Assembly: GCA_030144725.1 (NCBI GenBank)
Contig: JASKMD010000008.1
Span: 5,893,976-5,957,975, forward strand
DNA from: Haematococcus lacustris
Lineage: Eukaryota > Chlorophyta > Chlorophyceae > Chlamydomonadales > Haematococcaceae
DNA: 64,000 nt
Direction of reading: 5' to 3'
The notes under the pieces were generated by a model, which did no database searches, was not told where the DNA came from, and saw only the letters and a list, made by a program, of their open reading frames with translations. Of this stretch, positions 1-9,538 are shown in pieces. Numbering within the stretch: the stretch's first letter is position 1; each line of letters starts with the position of its first letter. The translations under genes were made by a program, and so were the position numbers.

Positions 1-431
1 TGGCCTGGCCGGCCTGGCTTTGGCATGGCTGGGCGGCCATCCCAGTAGCACAGCTCGGTGGGGCGTGGGCCTGGGCCCACTGCACAGCGGCGGATGTTCA
101 GCGCGGCTGAGACGTCCCGGTCGTAGAACCTGCACATGGTGTGGGAGATGCATGAAGTCAAGTCATGTGCCATGTCATGTGTCACCTCATGTGGGATATG
201 TTGCAGCCATGTACATGTGCATTGTCTGGTCATTGCTTACCTGATGTATGGTATGTGTTATGCGTGGTATGTGTTATCCATATCGCGGGCAGCCCGGGCC
301 TCTCCGGAAACCTTTCTATTTTGCTGCGCCTCGGTGAGGTCCGGCTGTAGTGCGTCGTCGCGGTCGTCAATGTCACTGTCCGGGTCCTCCGGCACTGGCC
401 TAGGCACGGTTCGTCTTTTTTTCTTAGCCAT
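1..431 (-). pseudogene. Second-family Fanzor/TnpB-like remnant, internally deleted, cut by window edge
   Basis: On the minus strand a start-like segment at 431-258 reads MAKKKRRTVPRPVPEDPD, basic then acidic, and ends near a CAG|GTAAGC donor at about 240. Only about 100 bases later, at 150-1, comes a C-terminal segment containing RFYDRDVSAALNIRR and then ELCYWDGRPAMPKPG. DRDxxAALNI is the RuvC-III motif of TnpB/Fanzor nucleases. The whole central part with RuvC-I and RuvC-II is absent, so this is an internally deleted, non-autonomous copy. Related C-terminal (30.1 kb) and N-terminal (24.4 kb) fragments lie elsewhere in the window. It differs in sequence from the intact Fanzor at 16.4-19.8 kb. 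Assignment to Fanzor rests on the RuvC-III motif; the link between the two ends is inference. Confidence 0.6.
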
Positions 432-559
432 AGAAAACAACATCGTCAAGCCATCACAGATACAAGGAATTGTTAGTTTTGTTTGTTTGCATCATTGGAT
501 TAGTGTATATTGAGACATGTATCCTGGATTTAGACATGTATCCTGAAGTTAGGATTGTA

Positions 560-700
560 TTAACTGCTGCTGCCCATGCCCTGCAGCCTCCTGCTGCTGC
601 CCATGCCCTGCAGCCCATGCCCTGCAGCCTCCTGCTGCTGCTGCTCATGCCCTGCTGCCCATGCCCTGCAGCCTCCTACTGTTGCTGCTGCCCATGCATG
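560..700. repeat. CTGCAGCC/CTGCTGCCCATGCC minisatellite
   Basis: Imperfect tandem units built from CCCATGCCCTGCAGCC and CTGCTGCTGC. The rest of 432-1080 shows no coding signal I can support. Confidence 0.6.
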
Positions 701-1080
701 ATTATCCATGCAGCCAGTATAAGCAAACACCGCATCCCTTCAACTGTATTACACATGTACCTGGTCCGCCTGTACGTGGGGCTCTGTAAAGGTATGTGAA
801 GGTAAACAGGGGCGTTGACCTTGCCTCAGGCACCCTATCTTTCAGCACAAGAGGTTGTGTTCCGTCAACCAAGGGGCTGTACAGAAGTCCACAATGCCTG
901 CATGGCATGTACTAGCGATGTTCAGCAATAGTGTTCATAATACAAGTGGTGCTACTCATGCAATGCCCTTGCTCACAGTGCCTACCAGTCCCCCGGTCCC
1001 TTGCTAGGGCCTCCAACTGAGTCGGAGCAGCAGGATCCACTAGGGACCAACAGTGGGACGACTCAGGATGGCGTCAAGAG

Positions 1081-1190
1081 GCTATGTGGAGTTATGTTCC
1101 CATGCACATGGCACATGCACATGGCATGGGCGCCTACCACCTACACTAGTGCCTGACCCCTGTGACAGAACTATGGTCAAAGAGGACACA
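1081..1190 (-). other. Conserved 3' flank of Fanzor copy (decayed)
   Basis: This stretch matches the DNA just downstream of the intact Fanzor stop (16243-16391) and of the copy at 43.3-43.5 kb. Shared blocks include TATGTGGAGTT at one end, CGCCTACCACCTACA in the middle and AGAGGACACACTACTG next to the stop. It is part of the candidate guide-RNA region discussed in the findings. Confidence 0.5.
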
Positions 1191-1640
1191 CTACTGTGCC
1201 CCAGCAGGCTGCTGCTGCTGCTCCTGCTGCTGAGACTTGGGTGGCTTGTCTCGCACCCACTTGTACCACAGACCTGGGTACTCCTTGCCCTTGGCTGGTA
1301 GAGCTGCCTGGTCTAGCCACCAGCACAGCTCCAGTGGGCGCCACCTGCTCTCCCCAATGCGCTGCATGTTCAGCGCTGCAAAGAAGTCTCTGTCTGCTCC
1401 TTGCTGCCTTGCAGTGCTGGCTTGGCTGCGGCAGCCTTGCCCTTGGCTCTGTCTTTGTCCTTGGTGGGATGGGTGGGCTCAGCTGCCTGCTCAGCCCTTG
1501 GTGCGATTGGTTGGCGTTAGAGTGCTGGACCCAACCTCTGAGGCTGCTGCTTGTGTGACTGCCTGGCTGGGGAGGGGCTGTGGGGGCTGGCGTGGGGCCA
1601 CTGTGGCCACGTGTGGCGTGGTGCCGTCTCAGCCTTGGTG
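1191..1640 (-). pseudogene. Fanzor C-terminal fragment (family 1)
   Basis: The minus strand reads AALNMQRIGESRWRPLELC, then ALPAKGKEYPGL, KPPKSQQQ and a TAG stop at 1191-1193. This matches the C-terminus of the intact Fanzor at 16.4 kb residue for residue over long runs. The RuvC-III core DRDCNAALN has become DFFAALN here, so a catalytic Asp is lost. Upstream, KRTKAE-like and APRQPPQ-like pieces survive in shifting frames. The fragment abuts the 3' end of the LPA1-like gene (stop at 1658), so it probably lies in that gene's 3' UTR. No RuvC-I or RuvC-II is present. Confidence 0.75.
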
Positions 1641-1657
1641 CGCTTGCGCCTACCAGC

Positions 1658-4600
1658 TCAGGCTGTGGTGGTGCTGGGCTGAGCTGCCTGGCCGTTCCAA
1701 TGCATGGCGGAAACGATGCATGACAGCACATACTCATGCAGCTGGTCCACTGCTTCCTGAAAGGCCCCATACTTTACAGACACCACAGGCACCCCCTGTG
1801 CAGTCAGGCACCAGCAGGTGGCAGGAGGGGCAGCAGTGCAAAAACCAGGCAAGGATGCAAGCTGCTGAGCAGCATGCAAGCCAAACCAGTACTGCTCCCG
1901 GTAGTGCCTGAGCCAGGAGGGGAGGTCCAGCCACACAAGAGCACAAGAGCACAAGAAAGAGGCATACTCAAGAGGGAGGAGGGAGCACTTTACAGGGTTG
2001 GGGCAATGAGCAAGGCCTAGGGAGCCAGGGTTGAGGCAATGAGCAAGGGAGGGGGAAGCACCCGGCCTGGTTGGGGCCACAAGCAGAGCTAGTTTCAGAT
2101 ACACTCATCACACTATGCAACAACACCCTGGAAAGGCTTACTGCAGCTGCATCAGGCACCACTTCCACAGACATCTCACTCTACTCTACACTTCATGGCA
2201 AATTAGAGTGTGCTTCATCGCGGAGTGAAAAGCTGATGGCCAGTAACTGACAACTTACTGTGTGTGCCATTATCGTTGCATGTGAGTGACTGCATGCGGT
2301 AGGGTAGGGCTAGCATGGAGCAAGGGGGCAATGGCCATGTGTGTGTTTGCTGCTGTGCCCGCCAGAACCTGGTCAGCCTGGCAGCACCCCTGGTGGCAGC
2401 ACCCCTTGTGGCAGCACCCCAGGCAGCACTGACCTGATCCTGAAAGCCAGCCAGGTAGTGTTGAAGCACCCGGGCCTGGGACAGCTGCTGCTCAGGCCCC
2501 AGCTCCTGCTCCAGCTGCCCTGGCCCTGCGCCTTGGTGAACTCCACACAGCCCTGCCGTGAAATCCTGCGCCTGCGCCTCTGTTGCTACTGACCCCAGCT
2601 GCTGCCAGCCGCCAGCCCGGGGTTCAAACCCCAGTGAAAGCAGGGAAGGAGGGCAGGGGGGGTGAGCAAGGACACCAGACATCTGGGTTGCTTGGGGGGT
2701 GTTCTGGTGGAGCTGACCCCCCTGCCCCAATCCCTGCCCTGGCAGGGCCTGCCCCACCCCCCCTTGGCCCAGCTGCCCCTGCCCTGGCTGGCCCTGACCC
2801 AGTGAGTTCCCAGCGCCCCCTGCAGACTTGTGCCTGATGGCAGCCCTGGCTGTCCCTGGCCCCTGAGTCGTGGGCGTGACGTCACACACCCCAGGGGCTG
2901 AGACAGCACTGCAGCGGCGGGGCAGGCAAATGGAGGGGGGTGGGTGAGGGGGAGGGGCCCCGTGCGAGGGGTGGGCCAGCAGCCAGGTGTCAGGGCACTT
3001 GTCCTGGGCTATAAGCCTGTGGTCCCCCAGGTTGTCCACCTGCAGGGGTGGCAGTCATACCTGCATGGGTGACAGTCACACTTGGAAAGAATGGTAGTCA
3101 TTGCGATGGAGTTTGGGAGTAGGGGCCAAACATGGGAGAAGAGTCAAGCATTGGAGCCCCACCAACAGGCACACACAGACACCTCAGTGGGATGAACAAG
3201 GTGGCCAGATGATGTCATGTCAGACTCAGGTAGGCCTGCCCCTGGAGATGGCCAGCCAGCGGGTGAGTGGGCAGATGGGCTGCCAGTCAGTGCTATGTGA
3301 GTGAGGGGGGTCACCTTCAGCACAACTGGAATGAACAGGGGCTTTAGGCTGGGCTTGGCTGGAGCTTGCAGCCGCTCCTGCCCAGTGCTTGGTGATAAGG
3401 GTACGCTGGCGGGACATAGGTCAGGTGCGCCCTGCCCCTGCCCCTGCCCCTGCCCCTGCCCCTGCCCCTGCCCCTGCCCCTGCCCCTGCCCCTGCCCCTG
3501 CCCCTGCCCCTGCCCTGGTCTCACACTTTGATCTTGCCAGCCGACCATGGCAGGCAGGTGCTCAGTCTGTCCATGCAGCTTCCTTTCCAAGCTGGCTTGG
3601 ACAAGAAGCTGCTGGTCAGTAGCTGCCCGACCCAGAGAGAAGCTGGCAGGCAGACCATCCTCATTTATAGAGTGGAGCGTGTTCCCTGCTGGCTGCAGCC
3701 CATCACGCAACGCCCAGCCACCAACTGCCTGGCCCCGCTGTACCTGCTTGACATGCTGCTGCGATGGCCACCCCAACGGCTGCTGAGTGGCATGCTTAAG
3801 ACATGGTTCACGTCCTTCACCGCCCTCCTCCCCCTGCTCTGACTGCATCCTCTCCCCCTCTTCTCCTGCACCTGCTCCACCCCCTGCCCCCTGCTCTGGC
3901 TGCATGCCCTCCCCCTCAGTCCCCTCTGCCAGGCTCGGCTGCAGGCAAGGCAGACTGCTGCCCTGGCTGGCTGCCTGCTCCCCTTCACCTCCTCCTGCCA
4001 GCCCTTGTAGCAGCTGCTCTGGATCTGGGCCCATGCATGGAAGCTGAGTGGAAGGTCCAGCTTCCGACCCCTGCGGCCCCGGCACGTGACCAAGCAGCGG
4101 TGCCATCAAATGCAGCTGAGCTGAGAACTCAGTGCAGCTGAGAACTCAGTGTAAGCTGTGCGGAGAAGCAAGCAGAGGTGCGGCGAAGCTGCCAAGCATC
4201 AAGCAGAGGTGGAGGGCAAAGGGAAGGAGGGAAGTGGGCAGGAGGCCAGGGCGCCATGGGCCAGGGAGCACGGGGCAGAGGGCAGCGAGTGCACCAAGGG
4301 TGAGGTGGCTCCCTCCTCAACACCTGGCTCACTCACTCACTGTTGAGAGGCAGGGTGGTGGGACTGGCTTGGTTGAGGGCGCCAGCACCAGGCCTTGGGC
4401 CTCCAGCTGTGGCAGCAGAGCGCCCAGGTCTAGATGGCTGCCCTCCACGATCAAGGGCTTGCCGTCCTTCAGCGCCTGGCAGCAGTCAGGGGTGGCAGCA
4501 GTCAGGGGTGGCAGCAGTCAGGGGTGGCAGCAGTCAGGGGTGGCAGCAGTCAGGGGTGGCAGCAGTCAGGGGTGGCAGCACTGAAGGTGCAATATCAAAC

Positions 4601-7600
4601 AAGGGGCTGTGACTACTACCGCCAATACAAAACAATGGGCTGTGACAGCTATCAGGCCTGCTTCAGGCGCTCTTCTCCTGACTCTGCTCCTGCCCCTGCC
4701 CCTGACCCTGCCCCAGCCCCCTGCTCTGACTGCATGCCCTCCCCCTCAATTGCCACTGCCAGGCTCGGCTGCGGGCAGGGCAGACTGCTTCAGCCATTCA
4801 CAGCCACAACCCTGGGGCAGGCAAGGCTGTTATACTAGTGGAGGTGGGCGCAAGGGCGGCACGCCGATGCCGTCCCCATGCTGTACTATACTACCAGTAG
4901 CCGTACTTGGCAGCCTGTGGCTCCTTGGTCGCCCACCTTGGTCCAGTCTCCCTCTAGGGCCAGCCGCACCCGCACACACTCAGCCTGGTAGGCCGCCAGC
5001 AGCGCTGCAGGGGCCAGGAGGTCCGCCCTGCAGCCCCAGACCACAGCCCCCGTCACCCTCAGCCTGCCTCTACTTTCTCACCAGCAGGGCACGCATGGGC
5101 TGCTGCAATGTGCATGACCCATGTCATGCTCCATGTGCGTGCAAGCATGGCCCAAGCGCCGGCATGTCAGCATGCCCCATTTGGTCACCACAGCAGCCAG
5201 GAGAATACTGTTGGTCAAGCAGTGAGTCTGCAGCCGTGCTAACGATGTCAGCCTGTGCCCCACCAACCAGGACAGAGGGGTGTGGTGACAACGGTGGTGC
5301 GGGTGCTTGCCTTGCGCACAGGGGCAGGGGGTGCAGGTCTGGTGCCAGGCCCCCAGCTGCCATCATGTCGTGAATCAGGCTGGTGCGCATGATGTTGGGC
5401 ATATTCAGGCGGGAGGCCAGCTGCTGAGCAATGGATGACTTACCTGCGGCACCACAGCAAGAGCAGCAGCTTTGGCAGCACTGGCAGCAATGGCAGCAAT
5501 GGCAGCAATGGCAGCAGCAGCAACAGCATTGGCAGCATTGGCAGCACTGGCAACACTGGCAGCACTGGCAGCACTGGCAGCATTGGCAGCATTGGCAGTA
5601 GCTTCAGGAGCTGCAGACAGCTGACCACATTGGAGCCTAGCTACTGTGCCTGGCTGTTGCTGCACCTGCTGCCCCCAACCAGCCATGGAGCCAAGCCAGA
5701 TACCAAGAGCACGTTAGGCAAGCTTGCAAGGGCGCATGGCTGCCACTCACCAGTCCAGGGTGCCCCGCACAGCAGCACAATCAGGGGCTGGCGGGCAGCC
5801 ATAAAGGAGGATACCATGCGGTAGCACTCCACATGTTGCGGCCCAAACCCCCTCTGCGCCATGACGTTGAACAGGGCGCACTCCAGCTCATCCTGCAGGA
5901 AGTTGTCACACAGAAAGCCCGTCTGGCCCCTAGCTCAGCCTTGTCTGACGTGGAGCCAGAAGCACATGACACTCCTGCTTCTGTGTGGCCTGCTGCAGGA
6001 GGGCTGCAGGAGACATGCAGCCATACTGGGCTGATGGGTGTGACGGCAGTGTGAGACGCTCTGCCTACTCTGGCCTTGTGTCCAGGCCAGGCCAGGGCGC
6101 AAGGGGCCGGTGGGCAGTGGGTCATACAGCTCACGTGCCTGGACCATGAAGCATGGCGAGCCTCAAAGGAGCTAACCGACATATCCAGTTCATGGCTATC
6201 GGATGTGTGTGTGGTGCAGCAGCGCTGACAGGCAAACGCCATGTACTGGGTTAGGATGATGATGCAACACTCTGGACACGCTCCTGCAGGCCACCCAACT
6301 TACCCAACAGGTCAGACACTGCACAGAGCTGGTACTGCCCAGAGATGGACGCTTGCATCACAGATGAATGTAATCATGTCACTCCTTTCTTGTGTGAGGG
6401 GATGTGTGACGATGAGCATGTGAGTCACCTGTGTGATGTCCAGCATGTCTTTGTCCACCAGCTGCTTCTTCAGCTCCAACGCAATCTTCGTGGCCTACAG
6501 CCGCGTGCACGTGTGATGAGTGATAACAGTGATGATTATGATGATCATTATCATGACGTTGATGATGATAATGGTGGATTTACACCAATGTAGTCATCAG
6601 CCTGGTGTGGTACATCAGCGTTGTAGGGTAGTGTTTTCTTCACTGCGTCACCCCGCATTGGCCTTGCCCACGGCGCATGTGAAGACTGCAGGTGGGTCTG
6701 ATAGCACCTCCTTGCTGTGAGATTCCACAGAGTGAGGTTGCACTAAGTGACATTGCACAGAGTGAGGTCCTGCTTCCCAACATCAGCAATACCACAGGAC
6801 ATGTGCAAGGGCAAGGCATGAGCACATGACTCCAGCTTCTATAAGAATGCACTGCAGAGCACCTGATGCTGGTGCTGATGATAATGGCAATGATGAATGA
6901 TGATGGTTACAATGGATGAATGACGATGGATTATGGCCAGAACTAGCAAGGGCTAGGTGCGCAGCAGTCCAGCCTGCCCACAGGCCCTGACTTCAGCACT
7001 AGGTAGGCAGGCGGCATGAGGTGGCAGAGGCAGGTGTGATCATCATCATCATCATCATCACATGCATCCAATGGCGGTGGGGGTGGCGGTGGGGGTGGTG
7101 GCACCTTTGCCATTCGCATACAGGGGGCATTCAGCTCGCCAAAAGGGAGATGAGGAGGCGCGCCCAGTTGACAGCTACCACAGCACATGTGCACTACAAT
7201 GGCCGTGTGTCGCTGCTGCTGCCGCTGCCGCAGCCGCTGCTACTACTGCTACTACTGCTGCTGCTGTTGCTGCTGATGCTGCGGATGCTGCTGATGCTGC
7301 TGATGGGGATGGTATTGGTGGCAAGACACCATGCATGTCCCACCTTTGCATGCGGTATGCGTGTGACAGTAAGGATGCGGCAGATGAGGAAGCGGGAGAG
7401 GATGTAGTGGTGCTCCAACTGCTCACCCAGCCACACCTTGACCTACAGGGTGGGTGGGTGGGTGGGTGCCAGTTGGTTGGTTGGCTAGTTGATGTTGGTT
7501 AGTGTTAGTAGATGTCACTTCGCAGAGTGTGGTGGGATTGAGAGCAGCTCAGTGAGCAGGGACAGAGATGACAGGCAGGGTCTGAGACGTACGCCTGGAT

Positions 7601-8332
7601 GGGTAAGCACGCCATGCCTAACACCCCCTGGCTGGCCTGTGCTGCTGGCCAGCACTGCTGCTGTTGCAATTGGCTAGCCTGTGCAGCCAGGCCTGTGGTG
7701 TGTGACACAAAGCATACCCAGTCAACCACATGCAGAGCTTTGCTGTGGCTGCCAGGTTTGCCTCCAGGCCTAGCTGCATGGCGCCTGTATACACCTAATG
7801 TACTGAATAGGCACATCCACTGGGTAGGCCATGTCTTGCTCAGCAGGCCATGCGGGTAGACCTATGCCCTTAGCCAATCAAGTATGAGCTAGTTTGAGCC
7901 AGGCCACGCTGCCAGGCCTGCCACACCCAAACAGCCCATCCAGACTGGTCCAGGCCCGAGTTCAGGAATGTCGTTAAAGAAGTCGTGAGCAACCTGCCCT
8001 AGGCTTGACAACAGCTCGCACTGCGCCACTTGGCATGCATGCATGCATGCATGCATGCTCAACCTGCCGATACCAAATGCTAACCTGCCTGGGATCATGA
8101 AGGAGCTACCTGGCTGAGCTGCTGTTTCGGTTTGCACCAGTATGTTGGTCGTAGAGAGGAGCTGGTGTCAGAAGCTGGTGACCTGCAGCTAGACACGTAC
8201 CTTGATCATGTCATACTTGGAGGCTGAGGAGCGTTTGCTGCCACGTGGCACTGGCCGCGCTGCCTCACTTGTGATGCCCTCCAGCATGCTCATGGACGTT
8301 GGGTTGCCTTGTTCAGGGGGTAGCCGTTGAGG
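1658..8332 (-). CDS. LPA1-like / 2-phosphoglycerate-kinase-related P-loop protein
   Basis: Exons in order: 8332-8201 (ends SKYDMIK), 7442-7344 (VKVWLGEQ...VTRIPHAK), 6494-6429 (ALELKKQLVDKDMLDITQ), 5922-5751 (ends LLCGAPWTG), 5443-5311 (GKSSIAQQLASRLNMPN), 5027-4937 (ends LALEGDWTK), 4475-4341 (ALKDGKPLIVEGSHLD), a long variable exon ending at 3315 (PLFIPVVLK), 2571-2434 (ends HYLAGFQDQ) and 1795-1658 (GVPVVSVKYG...stop). All listed junctions keep phase. Order and motifs match plant LPA1/2-PGK-like proteins: P-loop GxPxTGKSS split across two exons, the KxWLGE...ILSRFLICR...TRIP region, and DGKPxIVEGxHLD. Plant relatives influence phytic acid level; the substrate is uncertain. The 5443-5311 exon appears to end at a GC donor (AAG|GCAAGC). 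The variable exon (about 4109-3315) is acidic and carries a (GQ)n run. N-terminal exons above 8332 were not found. Confidence 0.85.
3430..3514. repeat. (CCCCTG)n hexanucleotide array, coding
   Basis: About 14 perfect CCCCTG units. On the minus strand it is read in frame within the LPA1-like variable exon as a (Gln-Gly)n tract. The same hexamer recurs at 56513-56605 in an unrelated gene. Confidence 0.9.
4476..4577. repeat. 16-bp minisatellite at an intron 3' end
   Basis: About six copies of GGTGGCAGCAGTCAGG. On the sense (minus) strand of the LPA1-like gene each unit reads CCTGACTGCTGCCACC, and the last unit becomes CCTGACTGCTGCCAG, where CAG is the acceptor of the exon beginning at 4475. The acceptor-proximal intron sequence has therefore been tandemly amplified. 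Confidence 0.85.
5462..5602. repeat. GGCAGCANT minisatellite in LPA1-like intron
   Basis: Roughly 15 imperfect 9-bp units (GGCAGCAAT, GGCAGCATT, GGCAGCACT). It lies just upstream, in sense orientation, of the acceptor for the exon starting at 5443. Confidence 0.85.
7036..7300. repeat. Trinucleotide-rich intron (CAT, CTG/CTA)
   Basis: A short (CAT)n run at about 7037-7060, then CTGCTGCCG, CTACTACTG and CTGCTGATG runs at 7206-7310. All lie in the LPA1-like intron between the exons at 7442-7344 and 6494-6429. Confidence 0.7.
8033..8058. repeat. (GCAT)n palindromic microsatellite
   Basis: Six consecutive self-complementary GCAT units in the first identified intron of the LPA1-like gene. Confidence 0.9.
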
Positions 8333-8676
8333 CTATGCCTGCAGCAAAGTTCAGCATTGGTCCTCGCACAAGCTTTGTACATCCGCTTGCTGTAAACTGG
8401 CACCTGTTGCAGCCCACACAAATGACACACACGTCATCAAGGTGCCGCGGAGCCAGACAGCCAAGACCGATGAAAAAGGACGCTTCCACCGTAACGTTTC
8501 CAAGGCAAATAACGTGACGATGCAAATGATGATGTTGACAATTGAGGCGTTGGTGGTTGTGATTCAAACACTGCACATTCGCGGTGACACGATCGACTTC
8601 TGACTTACAACGTACCATTGCACAACCGTGCAAGGGCATCATAGTATGCAACGTCACTGTATACAATGCAACGGTG

Positions 8677-9122
8677 AATTGTTTTGGCAGACAAGCCGTT
8701 TTAACAGTTATAAGAACAAGTATGAGCAGTTATTCAAGTGACACGATCCTGTGATTATTGTGAACGTTTCCAAACTCCTCCTCGCATAGGCTTCGGGAAA
8801 CTCGGGGCCGCGATAACACAATTGCTTTTTCACATATAACTTCCCTTCTCACAGCCATGCAAATGCATTATTGGATTGATTTGGCAGACAAGTCGATTTA
8901 ACAATTATAAGAAGATGTTTACGTGGTTATATAGGAACATGGTTGTGAAGCTGTTGAAAATGGTTGTGGAACATGGTTGTTATGAACAATGATCAGCTGG
9001 CGATACACACACCTGCTCGATCGACAGCTATACGTCGCTTGCACGGTTCTATCATTGTTGTGAACGTGTGCCTATTGTGAACGTTTCCAAACTCCTCTTC
9101 GCATAGTCTCCGGTCAAACTCG
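8677..9122. repeat. AT-richer duplicated block upstream of the LPA1-like gene
   Basis: Two diverged direct repeats. One is TTGGCAGACAAG...TTTAAC, near 8683 and 8879. The other is ATTGTGAACGTTTCCAAACT, near 8757 and 9074. The block is clearly lower in GC than its surroundings and sits between the known 5' part of the LPA1-like gene and the 3' end of the ABM gene. It may hold the promoter or 5' UTR of the former, or be a decayed element. No coding signal seen. Confidence 0.6.
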
Positions 9123-9538
9123 GTTGTGGTTGCAACAGTCCAATCTTACAAAACTCATCCTGCATTCTCAACAGCTTGCATATACAGCGGAAAACATCCA
9201 ACGTACACGTCATCACGCCAAATATGTCAATTTACTGAACCACCACACCCGACACCATCCTTCACTCCTTTTGGTGCCCGATCTTGATCTGCGCATAACG
9301 ATCACAACCATACCACACGTCCTGTCCTGGTCCAGGTCAGTCCGGCCTCCTGCTGCTGCCACACAGATGTGCATGCCCACTTGCACTGCAGCCCACGCTA
9401 TTGAGCAGCAGGCAGCAGTAGCATCATGTAGCGCCATGCATCGTAGTGGTTGCTGTCACTGGTAGTCGTGATGATGGTGGCAATCGTGGTGGTTGAGGCA
9501 ATGCTGCAGTTGCAGTGGTGCTGGTGGCGGCGGCGATA

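Noticed and set aside
8405..8590. Plus-strand reading with VIKVPRSQTAKTDEKGRF
   Set aside because: Initially looked like a Fanzor-type VIKVPE exon, but there is no continuation or matching neighbour, and it overlaps the likely 5' region of the minus-strand LPA1-like gene.
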